From: Glandiceps talaboti
Lineage: Eukaryota > Hemichordata > Enteropneusta > Spengelidae
Reading direction: 5' to 3'
Length of the DNA stretch: 41,000 nt
Assembly (NCBI RefSeq): GCF_964340395.1
Contig: NC_135557.1
Location: 13,999,161 to 14,040,160, forward strand
Below the pieces are notes generated by a model that was not told the DNA's origin, ran no database searches, and saw nothing but the letters and a program-made list of their open reading frames with translations. Position 1 is the stretch's first letter. Every line of letters begins with the position of its first letter. A program made the translations under genes and the position numbers. Positions 30,720 through 41,000 of this stretch are shown here, one piece after another.

Positions 30720-33478
30720 CCTCATCCTATCACTGAGGGAAAAGTATTCCATGTGTAAAACCAGTAAATGTTATCGGTTCCTGATCAATTTACCTGAGTT
30801 CCATAAGGGTGTGGCCGTGATCAAAGTGAAATGACAGAAAACATATAAAATGCTTTGAAATTGGTGTTTTAAATTTATAAAGGCGGCAAGTTAGCGTCAT
30901 AAAATATCTTCAGTATGATTGTAATTTTTTTGAAAACAATACGTAATCCGATTGCATGCTTTGCTTTCCGTGGTACTGAGAGTAGATTGTTTTCATTTTG
31001 ATACATGTAATCTATATCAACGTAAAACAACACAACACTATAAATGTGAACACAGGTCGCGATCGTGCTCTGAAAGAAGACGTCGAAACCGTGCGCTACT
31101 TGTCACTGCAGATGGTAACGAACACAATCAAAATAAAATAAAATAAAGCAAGTACAAAGTTTTCAAAAGGGGTATTTATCCGACAAAACATTCTGCTACT
31201 GCGAATTTGTGGTCTACTTTCGCAAAGATTTGGAAAAGCATGTTCTGTGATGACACACAAATATAAGCTATAATCAAAGGGAACGTTCTAAAGGGGTACA
31301 TGGCGTTCGATACTCATGTAGCCATTGGGAATCTGACTTCAGTAATTTTTTTCTAAAAGAAGCAAATCATAGCCATAGCGAGTTTGAAAATCACAGATCT
31401 TGGCGTACTTGAACATACTAGTATAAAAATGGACATTTCAAATACTTCGTCATGACCCTCACCCATCCACGAACAGTGGACTTTCCCACGTTGTTGTTTG
31501 TATCATATTGCATTGTGTTGTTTTCTTAGGAAGCCCTACTCCATACTTACCCGATCAGTGTAAGTTCGATGAGTACAAAAATATTAGATCATTTTCGCTT
31601 CGATTAGAATTCAATATTAGGAATTAAAATGTAGCATTTTGTTCATTTAAATGACATTTTATTGAGTGTCGCCTAAATAGCGTTTGTCGACAACATGGGA
31701 CGGTACCTGTTTACATGTAAACGATTTTTGATCTAAGTGGGCTTCAAGTTCACATAGAGTTCAGGTGCCGACATTGCAAGTCATCCCGGATTGCAGTGTA
31801 AATTAACGCTGCAACTTTGGAGAAACGTTGAAATTTATGTAAGATGGCCTAGATGAAACTTGGCTGTACCGATACATTTGTTTTATCAAAAATAAATACA
31901 CGATCAAGTGCTCTGTCATGTTTATCCAACGGGGAAACCCAGGTAACATGACGTGTTGCACAAACATGTCGTAAATGGCTGGCAAAACACTGTCGTGCAT
32001 GGTGAAAGCAGTTTTATTACTCATCAATCATACTAACCACGACGAGTTTCATTTTTAAATTAAATTTTTGAACCCGATAGACCTTGATTGTGGCAACGAT
32101 AAATGATATTATGTAACGAACACGCCCACGGTTTTGTTCTATATATATATATATTACTTGTACATGGTTGTGTCGGGACAATCTCTTCTTATCGGTTTTA
32201 TCTCATCTGACATAGCACTGAAGGTATCAACAAGTTTGCATTCATTCGGCAGGCTGGGAGGTCAAATTGTTATAGCAATCGTACAGTGAACTTTTGAATG
32301 ATCAACGTTTTGTAAGTTTTCGAAATTCGTCATTGCTGTCCAACGTATGTTACACTTTGTGCCCAATATGTATTCGCGCAATCGCTGCGTACTGTTTGAA
32401 CGAATAGGGGCTCCTTAAGTTGATGTAAATGCGATGCTATTAATTTCACAACAGATGGACATTCTATCTGCTTGTATTTGTTATGTTTGCCTGAAAATTC
32501 ACCACCGTACAGAGAGTATTTATGTTTTGCATGCTGGGGTGTTCATCTCTATACTGAATAATAGCCATTTCTAAAAAAAAAAAAAAATACTTGTCCCCAA
32601 CACTGCTTCGAAATTACGTATTTTTGGTGTTTTTGTTTTACCCTTCATTCCCCGATATATAATACAGCAAAATTGAACTATTTATAGATATGCTGTTATC
32701 AATTTTTAGCAAAGATTAGGTTTTGCCTGTCAAAACAAGCATTACATTAGCATATATTATACATTTGTACAAATACAAGATTTCTAAAAACATAGGAAAA
32801 AATACATGATTAGATTAACACTTATTAACATCCATAATTTTTTTTATAATTACATAGTTTGACAAAATGACAACAAAATATTTCGCCTTATTCAACAGCC
32901 TGCAAAATACATTGCATAATCTAGTTTACTTTTTTGTTGCAGATTGTGTTTGGAGGTCATGCCAAATAAAAACATTTTTTTTAATGTTTTAAATAAAACA
33001 AGCGACCTATCGGTCAGAATAGCTCCGCTGTTTTTTTTTTTAATTTAATTTTTTATTTTGGTGACATGTAGAAGTGGTTCAGGTCTTCAGCTCTTCACTA
33101 TGCAGTTTTGTTTTAGCGATGCAATAAAGTGGTTAGTGGTTTCATATGATGTCTCACTATAAAACACATTTTACACAGAAGTTGGTAATGTATTGTACTT
33201 TTATACCATAGTCACCATTTTATAACAAAAATCTACTGTTATGAAAAATTGCACAAAATCTCAGAAAAAAATGACTGGGAAATGCACACAAGAAAAAGAA
33301 AAAAAGAGGATTTTGAGGTTGGCTATAAATAATTCCTGGAAAATTTTAATGATGAATGAAATAAACTAGGGATCTAAAATAATTTTGAGGCAATTTGAAT
33401 TTCAATTTTCTAACAAATTTACAAAGTCAACAACATTCAACTTGTACTAGTTGTGGTAGATATATATAGGGAAGAAAT

Positions 33479-34014
33479 GTATTAATCGCCATCTTAGTTT
33501 CCGTACGGCGACAATCTCAAGTACCCGGAAGAGAGTCATTCTCAGCCATACGTTACAGTGGTAACACTCGTTCATGTTCGGTTACCGTTCACAAAGAAAA
33601 CACAACGAAATGGTTGAAATGATCTTTTTTTTATTTCTTTTCATCACAACAACAAAATCTGCGTGATCAAAAGTGTTGTAAACTAAACCAGAAAGAATTA
33701 TCGGACTGGCTAAACTTCCCGATGAACTGGAGTAAGGTCCTACTACTTCCAAGTAAGCCTCGATAGTACTATAGTACGTGAGAAAATCGTCTCAAACTAG
33801 CGATACAACTTTCAAAATATAACTTGACATGTCTTCATTTGTTAGAGTTGTACAATTCAAGACGGGATTTCACTAGAAAACAACAATTCTGTGAATAATG
33901 ACACTCTGAACGCAGCGATTTCTCGGACGATGTTACCACTGTAACGTATGGCTGACAACGACTTGCTTCCGGGTTAGTCCCTCGTGCATACGGGTGGATT
34001 GTCGGCGATTAATA
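33479..34014. mobile_element. inverted-repeat element, about 536 bp, arms about 87 bp
   Basis: The ends 'gtattaatcgcc' and 'ggcgattaatac' pair exactly. The inner parts 'acccggaag' and especially 'tcagccatacgttacagtgg' followed by 'taaca' (33541-33566) pair with 33929-33954. A middle section of the arms has diverged. The centre is non-coding. MITE-like. Confidence 0.8.
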
Positions 34015-34189
34015 CACACATCGTCTGATATTTTAATTCACAGTGTTTCTTGTGACCGGCGCCTGTCAGCAGACTCTGCCATTTTTTTCATCATTCCATT
34101 GTATTTAAACCTTGTACTTGACATTTCGCAATATTTATAATTCTCAACAAAATACCTCAACATGCCTCACTTCGCTCGTACTCAAAGCA

Positions 34190-34318
34190 GCCCCGCGCGT
34201 AGTCCTGCTTGCATACGGAGGAATTCGGGACTCGATTCTGACAATTGTCCCTCCCCTCCGGTGTTTAGAGTCAAGTCAGTAATACAGACTCGTGCACCCG
34301 AGGACTACCCCGCGCGGT
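34190..34318. repeat. GC-rich inverted repeat
   Basis: 'ccgcgcgtagtcctgcttgca' without its last base (34193-34212) pairs with 'tgcacccgaggactacc' plus 'ccgcgcgg' (34292-34318). It is a stem of about 20 bp with small gaps around a loop of about 80 bp. Confidence 0.6.
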
Positions 34319-34984
34319 ATGATCACTGACACTGATGACATGATGAGAGAGAACCATTTCGGATTTACATGTAAAACGGGGAAAGATACGCAAAACATAC
34401 TGCAAAGTCTGAAGCTAAATTAAAGTTGTGATTATTTTAATTATTTTTACTTGCCAAATATTTGCATTTTGGAAAGGCAAGACACGTTCATGTCGTTTAA
34501 CTTTACATGTGAACTGTCGGCCATAACTTCAACCGCATGCCTGGCATGCCCTTCCTTACGCAAGTTGTCTGAATTCTGGTTCACTGTCATTCCAAATTGC
34601 ACGACAATATAGAATTAACCACAAGTTACATGTTATCTGAAAACATCACACTTTTATAGTGGGTCTGAAGTGTGATTTTAGTGAGTACCAAGAACGTCCT
34701 GTGTTGATACTCAAGATACTTGCTGTGGAAAATCGCTCGGTCGAATGAGGTCACCTTCAGCTTCTGGTCGAATCAGGATAGAGTATGCAAATGAGGATGT
34801 TGCGGACTGGCTGATTATGTAGAAGGGTGCAGAATTGGATTTGAAGTTTACAACCCTGTTTCGAACAAACGCTTGTCATTTGGGCGCCCAATGCGTAGAA
34901 TTATGGCTTTAGCACATATTACATTGCTTGTTTGACGTCAATAGTGTCTTTTGAAAAGTGGCAGTTTACTTAAAGTCTCGTCGA

Positions 34985-35436
34985 CTGATTTCCAATATGG
35001 CGTCGGTCATTATGCTCATTAACATATTCATTTTTTTTTCAAATTACAAAAAAAAAATCATAAAAAATAAAAATGAGGATGTGCTGACTTGAAATTAACA
35101 AATCTGAGTAAGCTACCCCCTGCGCATCAACACGCCAGATATCAAAGCAATCTAATAAGAGGTTTTCAAGGAGTTGATGAAAATGACATTTTATGAAAAA
35201 AAATCATAAAAAATTGAAAATGGCACAGATCAACTTGGCATGAACAAATCTGAATAGCCTCCCCCCAGGGAACATGCACACCAAATACCTAAGAATACTG
35301 ACTGTCACTTCCGGAGAAAATAATGAAAATATAAAAGTTTGACGGACACCTATGATTCACTCTACTCTCTATACCTCAATACCCACCTATACCTAAAGCT
35401 ACGCTTTCAGCTTTCGCTGACAGCGGAGCTAAAAAG
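34985..35436. repeat. dispersed-repeat block with two related sub-units
   Basis: Two diverged units carry 'aacaaatctga.tag.ct.cccc', 'catc/catg..cacgcca' and 'aaaaaaatcataaaaaat'. The block ends 'ctttcagctttcgctgacag' followed by 'cggagctaaaaag'. That palindromic 'agct' end and style are familiar from dispersed marine-invertebrate repeats; I cannot name the family. Confidence 0.5.
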
Positions 35437-35680
35437 TTCTTTGTTTCCGGTAAATTACCCGACCCCACCTAGTTTTTCACGTGGACCCTAAACTTTTTTT
35501 ATGTATTCGAGAAAAATAATAATAGAATCGCGAAAATCATGAATTTTCGCAAGAAATAGTGGGTGCGGAAACTGACATCAACTTAAAAAGACAATATAAT
35601 ACTATTCTTCCAATATGTAATGGCTGTACATCTGATAGGAAGAAATAAACAACACACAGACCATTTGGAAAACAAGGAAG
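35437..35680 (+). mobile_element. MITE family A, copy 5 (3' truncated)
   Basis: It reads 'gacccgaccccacctag' or close to it, 'cgcaagaaatagtgggtgcg', 'actgacatcaacttaaaaag' and 'tattcttccaatatgtaatg', stopping after 'accatttggaaaacaa'. The right inverted end is absent. Confidence 0.85.
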
Positions 35681-35689
35681 TTGCTGCAA

Positions 35690-36755
35690 TAATTGTAGCT
35701 TTGTTTTTATTTACAATGCTTTACAAAGTTACAATTCTGTGAACGAGCACGGCCAATCTAAAATCCCTTGCCAAGTACTTCCATGGTTTTCTCATAAAAA
35801 TACTCAATTTCCTAGCTTCAATGCCAAAATTAACTACGTAGTTGATACTCGAATCAGTTCATTTTTATGTTCAAAACGAAATAAATACTCCGAACCACTG
35901 AACGGGAGTCGTACGCGGCAGTCTATTACGATGTCTTGCTTGTACATGTTCGCAGGATTTAAAAAAATTAGCTGAAACGTCGAGAACATAGTACGATTTC
36001 CACTTGAAAATAACACTGGGGAAGCATTAATTTCCGATAGAGAACGACGCAGTTATATAGTCAGTGACATAGGATATGCTCGACTTTCAAAGAGGTGTGG
36101 GATATTGTCTGACAAAAACGACTTAAAATGTGTTCAGGATCCTGAACATATTTTAGATGGGAGCTTACACATATGGATCTGTAGTGGTTGTAGCGTATTA
36201 CCGAGCGCAGCATCTAACCTTAAAGCTACGCCAGCTGCAACCGGAGCACTATCTAAAATTGTTTTGTTTATAGGGGCATCAAGTAACTCGTGAAATTACG
36301 TACCATGCACCATTGACAGTAGTGAACCTGTGAGTAAAAGTATTTTGTGTGGCTGTAATCACAATAATTCAAACCAATCTGACTTTTTGGTCCACACCCA
36401 AAAATCAGCGCCCTCAACGGCGATCACAATTTCAACCTATTTCTGTACTATATATAATTACTATCGACTACAAATTAACATGTTCAATGTCTAATTATTG
36501 GTATTTTAACTATTTTCTGTGAATATATTATGGTTTTCTGATCGAAAAACGATTTAATGATGATGATGATGATGATGATGATAAATTCATAAACAGACTA
36601 TTCCTCAAGGTTTAAACTTGTGACTACACTACCTACAGATAGTATTGGCGACCAATTAACATTATTAATGATGTATAATCCCTCTGTACGTCTTAGCATA
36701 AGTTTACATAATTAACATTAGCATAATATCCTATTAAAGTTAACTCTGCTTACTT
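35690..36755. other. non-coding stretch, nothing recognised
   Basis: Contains a (GAT)n microsatellite at about 36558-36582. Two frames of 60-80 codons lack family resemblance. Confidence 0.5.
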
Positions 36756-36761
36756 TCATAC

Positions 36762-37024
36762 CTTCTTCTGGTTTTGCAGTTTTAACCCAGTCCAAACTTT
36801 GTAACCAATCGGCCATGTGCGCATGTTCCCAATGCGATGCCTCAAGAAGCAATGTTGATAAAGGGTGGTAGAAAGATGAAATGACCAGGATACACAGAGG
36901 GGATGATCATAGCATAGTTCACAACACTGAGATAGTGTAGAAGCCTTAAAATGATTCAATCATGTAGGACTACGGATGTCGTTATCTGGATATGTTATTC
37001 CAGTTTCACTGCTGCATCTTGAAG
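36762..37024 (-). pseudogene. PAN/Apple-like domain exon with an in-frame TGA
   Basis: The exon is bounded by acceptor 'tttttttttcag' and donor 'gtatga'. Read from offset 2 it gives RCSSETGITYPDNDIRSPT, then TGA at 36962-36960, then in the same frame LNHFKASTLSQCCELCYDHP, then LCVSWSF and a YQHCFLRH end. The order C - YPxNDI - CCxLC - PxCxxWSF - CxL is the PAN/Apple fold seen in secreted, often lectin-like or protease-associated marine-invertebrate proteins. The stop replaces one residue and the frame is otherwise intact, so it is a recent nonsense mutation, a polymorphism or a sequencing error. I found no partner exons in the window, so a stray duplicated exon is likely. Confidence 0.65.
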
Positions 37025-37026
37025 CT

Positions 37027-38378
37027 GAAAAAAAAACCAGAAATAAAATGTCAAGACTCTATTTGCTTTGATAGAGTCATTCTTATTGAATTTGTGTTTC
37101 AATTATGCAGTATTGCTCGACACCAATATTGTGAGTGTAATGTAATGTAGTAAATTATCAAGTGGTATCAAACAAATGCTACCAGGAGAACCTTTATTAT
37201 GTTATCTTAATTATACCTTTATTATCTCATTCTCATTCTCCCTATCATATGACATACATTCGAAATTAATGCAGTCAAGGCATTACAGTCTGAAGTCTGA
37301 TTAGAAACAATTGAATTTCTGCATTATAGTACAATATAAGTAACAAATACTATCCTGCAAAATCTATTTCGATTTTACAATGTAGTGGATCTGTTTTGTA
37401 CCAATAAATACAAATGGTGCTATAAAGAAATTCGTCAAATTGAGAAATGGAAGAACTTTCGCTATTGTATAAATGCATGGCTCTAACATAATGTTTCAGC
37501 AAAAAAACTGTTTTTTTTCCCTCACGACATCGTACTGGCTTTGTAATCATAGTCACTGTACTGCATACTCCTACATATTGATTTGTAATTTATAGTGTTG
37601 TTTCAATTTTGACCACTTTAGTTAGAAGGGGTAGGGGATGGGGGTCTGAGGCCTAACAAAAGAATTTAGATTTTCATCCTACATTGAATCATTGACCTTG
37701 TCCCTTACATCAATCTCGCTGCATGCGATGTCAAAGTCAAATGCTAAATTACATGTACAATAGATAATAATCGATGCATCAGTTTCTCAAAGGAGGGTCA
37801 TTAACCCCAATTGAGATAAATACAAGTTCGTGTGGAACATGATCTGAAACTTGCTGTGATTAAGTAATTCGCTGTAATCTAATTCGCTGTAATCTTGATC
37901 ATTTTTATTATGATTCCTTCAACAGCAGAAATATCCTCGACAAACAGTAGATTCAATGTGACTTCCTGCTGACTTCTAAAAAGGAAAGTTGGCTGGTGCA
38001 GTTGTTGTCAGTACAACACTATTGTTAGGGGTCAAGGTTGGGAGTGTCTTGTTTCAAATAAACAAAACATAAATCAAATCATACAAGAAGACACTTGTAA
38101 TGTCAAATTGATTAATAATGAGACAGAGCAAAGAGTCAGGTCATGTTATTTTATCTTAATAAGTAGAGGTCACAGGTGTCACAATAAGTGATGGATTTAC
38201 GACTCTGATGGCTTCAGCTGTTGTTTAAAGTAGAGAGTATTCTAGAATGAGAATACAACTGTTTGTTTCTGAATCTAATTAACTGTAGTGATAAACATTT
38301 CTAAATAAGGTAAAGAAATGATAGGTTATCGTGAAGGGGTTGTTTATTAACCATATTTGCATTACGGAATGAACATTC
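37027..38378. other. non-coding stretch, nothing recognised
   Basis: AT-rich, no repeat family or coding exon with splice support seen. Confidence 0.5.
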
Positions 38379-38418
38379 AGGGCCGTAGCCTGACAAAATT
38401 GCCAAGGGGGGCAGAACT

Positions 38419-38583
38419 TTGTCTTTGTGCAATTGTTACGTTCTGGGGTTGCTTAGTATAACGTTTCAGTGTCTGTCTTTGTGCAATTGTTTCGTTCTGG
38501 GGTTGCTTAGTATAACGTTTCAGTGTCTGTCTTTGTGCAATTGTTACGTTCTGGGGTTGCTTAGTATAACGTTTCAGTGTCTA
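38419..38583. repeat. 54-bp minisatellite, three units
   Basis: 'tctttgtgcaattgtt' starts at 38422, 38476 and 38530 and is followed each time by 'cgttctggggttgcttagta' and 'taacgtttcagtgtc'. 54 is a multiple of three, which explains the repeated 18-residue open frame (SLCNCYVLGLLSITFQCL). Confidence 0.92.
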
Positions 38584-38584
38584 A

Positions 38585-40600
38585 GTATGGTAGTTGTGGG
38601 TAGTTCGACAGAACGTAAACGATTCTCCACTCTAACTGTCTTTCTAGGGTACCAGGATCTACGAGCTTGTCTAAGTTAGGAATTAGCTACACAGGTATCG
38701 TCACATACACGTCCGCTCTTACACTCAGGCAGAGAGACACCGCACACCAACAGTTGAGTTACAATCAAAATCTAAGAGTAAATTTTATTTCTCCATGTCC
38801 CTCAAATATAAGTTGTCACCTTGAAATTGTGATTATTTAATTATTGTAAGCATAGTTTGCTATAAATAAATGATCTCTCACCTAGATTCATTGTTCTAGA
38901 AGAAATGATGAACTTTCCACCAGATATTTAAGATTGAGATTCAAGATCATGCCATATGTAAATGTTCACGTGTAAGAAAAGTGTTGATCACGCCATTGGA
39001 AAATTAGGTATTAATTTGAATTGGATAACCAACAAGTTATCTTGTTTACAAGTAATCTATGTTGTTTGATCAAAATACTTAACTTTCGTTAGCTACTAGA
39101 GATAAATGTAATTAGTACAGGATTAGGATAAATCAACATATTTGTAGATTACGTTGTTGTTAGCTCCTGTTTGTAAGTAAGTAGTACTAGTAGTATTAAT
39201 GTGAATTTTTACGTTAATTTAGGTAAAATATGCCATAATTCCAAATATGACGTTTCTGGACAGAAACATATTCATACATTTTAAATTTAGAAGGGTGGCT
39301 AATTTACATCAATTTGCATGCAATTTACATAATATCTATTTTAGCATACGCAATTAAATATCATATGTAAGACCAGAAAAAGGGAAAAAGCTGGTCAACG
39401 GGCAACCTAACACATCACATTGGGTAGGTAGGTCGATTTCATTTTTTCACAATGCTTGACAAGGATAAAACAAACCATATATAATGATAGCAAAATATTT
39501 CAGGTCGAGTTTAGATAGAAATTATTCAGTCATCTTGATACTATCTCTTGCAATTTATCTGCATAGCTACAGTTTTAATAGGAAATGTACACAATTTACG
39601 GTTAAACAAATTCTGTAGCTCCTCTCACCCTCTCTTCTCAAAAAATGTTAAGTGGAGATATAAAATTATATGATGCTATGATACATTAAAATAATAGTAA
39701 TAGCCAACTACAATAATACGAACGAGATTACTTTACACAGGATGTGGATTTCACATGCATAAGGAGATGTATGTAATTATGTCTAACCTATACAGGGAGG
39801 TACTTAACCAGACACCTTCCATCTTGTTTTGAGAGAAAGACAATTATCACCTTGGTTGCCACTGATTGGAAGGAGACAACTCCTAAGGTGAAAAAAATGA
39901 AAATAAGCCAGTGTAGGAGGCCATTTAGAGGCATAAAATGTCAAATCATAGCCATAACTTAAAGTCTTACAGTGTTTGAATATGGTAATAAAATACCAGA
40001 ATTGAAACAATTTAAAATTAAAACATTGTCAACATTTTAACCAAAGACAGTATCGAACACAATTGAAAGTGAATCTTCAAAGAGTGGGTCTTAAGTGGCG
40101 TACTTAGTTTAATAGTTTTTCAGGGCCACCAAATATTCCAACAAGAGATCTGCCGTTTTATCAGTAAATGTTTTAGTGTAAGGAACAAGATGAAAATGAG
40201 ATCGACCGCATCTTCGGAGTCACGGCATGCAGCAGGCGACATCACGTTGAACGACTTTTTCCGTCTTTCTTTTTTGGAGTTTCATTCTCTGACATTATTG
40301 CTGTCTTGCTGTCTTCAAATGAAGAGAATTTCAAGAATACTGTTACTCGCGGAAAATGCACAGTGCATGTGTGCACTTCTTTTGTACTTTCCTGCACAAA
40401 GAATTTTTAATTTGCTACTTAAAAGTTGCAAGTTTTAACTGGACGCATTTTTATTCAAAGTTAAGCCAGCGTACAATAGAGATACTGATATAAGTGAGGA
40501 GTCAGTGTACAGTCACTTTTGACTTTAGTGAACCATCAATTTAAATCGCGCATGCTAGGAATCGTCACGTAAATAACGATTTTAATAACATCGCTATGTG
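38585..40600. other. non-coding stretch, nothing recognised
   Basis: AT-rich. The frame at 40190-40438 (82 codons) has no recognised family and no splice context. See the findings for a possible pair of related ends at about 38381 and 40672. Confidence 0.45.
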
Positions 40601-40679
40601 TTCAAAAAGTTGCTTTTTTTCTCCCCCCCCTAAAATTCTCAGGGGGAGGACCCAGACTACGGTACTGACACTAATTTAA

Positions 40680-41000
40680 ATAAAATGTGGATGACGTAAA
40701 CGGTTGGAGCCAATGGGTTTTTATCAGCAAAACATTTCAGATTGGAATGGGTTTTAAGAGACACTAGTTTGGACACGCTTCACAGAGAAGAATTTATCCT
40801 TCTGAACATTGGTTCTCGGCTACAAGAGAATTGGAGAGTTCGATTGAATCACTCCTTTTTTGCTGGAAAATCGAATAAAGTAATTCCCGTGTCTCTGTTT
40901 GGGTCTTTTCTCCTTAGATTGCGACCTAAATAAGATCCTGGTACAGCGTGCGTGGTGTTACACAATGGCTTGGAAAGGAACGTTTACTCTTGAATTCTGG
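40680..41000 (+). other. right window edge, possible gene start not resolved
   Basis: An ATG at 40965 in 'ttacacaATGGCTTGG' is open to the window end (MAWKGTFTLEFW). Twelve residues are too few to judge, and no domain is recognised. A 63-codon frame at 40742-40933 is likewise unassigned. Confidence 0.2.

Larger units (their letters stand above)
29680..33478. other. long non-coding stretch, mostly unassigned
   Basis: Apart from the tetranucleotide run at 29843-29931 and a short (AT)n at about 32142-32154, nothing is firmly recognised. A possible exon at 31057-31115 (acceptor 'gtgaacacag', donor 'gtaacg') would fit the phase left by the small secreted-protein gene, giving RRDRALKEDVETVRYLSLQM, but has no other support. 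Confidence 0.4.

Noticed and set aside
38419-38679. Open frame with repeated SLCNCYVLGLL units
   Set aside because: It is a translation of a three-unit 54-bp minisatellite and has no domain.
40190-40438. 82-codon frame as a membrane-protein gene
   Set aside because: Leucine-rich by composition only, with no promoter, splice or family support.

Overview
The window is animal nuclear DNA, not bacterial. Coding sequence is cut into short exons with GT..AG introns, the rest is AT-rich, and it carries microsatellites, a tRNA-derived SINE, the 3' end of a non-LTR retrotransposon and many short terminal-inverted-repeat (MITE-like) elements. Gene structure, small introns, repeat types and a PAN/Apple-type exon suggest a marine invertebrate deuterostome (hemichordate, cephalochordate or echinoderm). 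The sequence alone does not settle which.

Region 1 (933-15362, minus strand) is the one clearly identified conserved gene: nicastrin (NCSTN), the substrate-receptor subunit of gamma-secretase. Fourteen exons join in frame into 599 codons, from the signal peptide through nearly all of the ectodomain. The last roughly 100 residues, including the single transmembrane helix, must lie beyond position 1. Its introns hold four minisatellite arrays. Two of them (units of 65 and 61 bp) begin 22-23 bp inside an exon and repeat the splice acceptor itself about ten times, which is the most unusual structural feature here. The introns also carry several MITE copies and a SINE held between two identical 118-bp inverted arms.

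Region 2 (15400-24600) has no gene I can support. It holds a 5'-truncated LINE end, many microsatellites, several unrelated inverted-repeat elements, a 48-bp minisatellite and two full copies of one MITE family.

Region 3 (24703-about 29085, plus strand) holds a small gene for a secreted protein. It has a signal peptide, a short helical spacer, a 20-nt microexon and a six-cysteine module of the pattern CxxxC-GxCxDGG-C-GTDCxDCG. The last exon is tentative.

Region 4 (29100-41000) is mostly non-coding. It has one PAN/Apple-like exon on the minus strand (36762-37024) interrupted by an in-frame TGA, a large inverted-repeat element at 33479-34014, more MITE copies and a 54-bp minisatellite. No CRISPR array, rRNA gene or free-standing tRNA gene was seen. 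The window has no operon logic: nicastrin and the small secreted gene diverge, about 9.3 kb apart, and there is no sign of a functional link between them.
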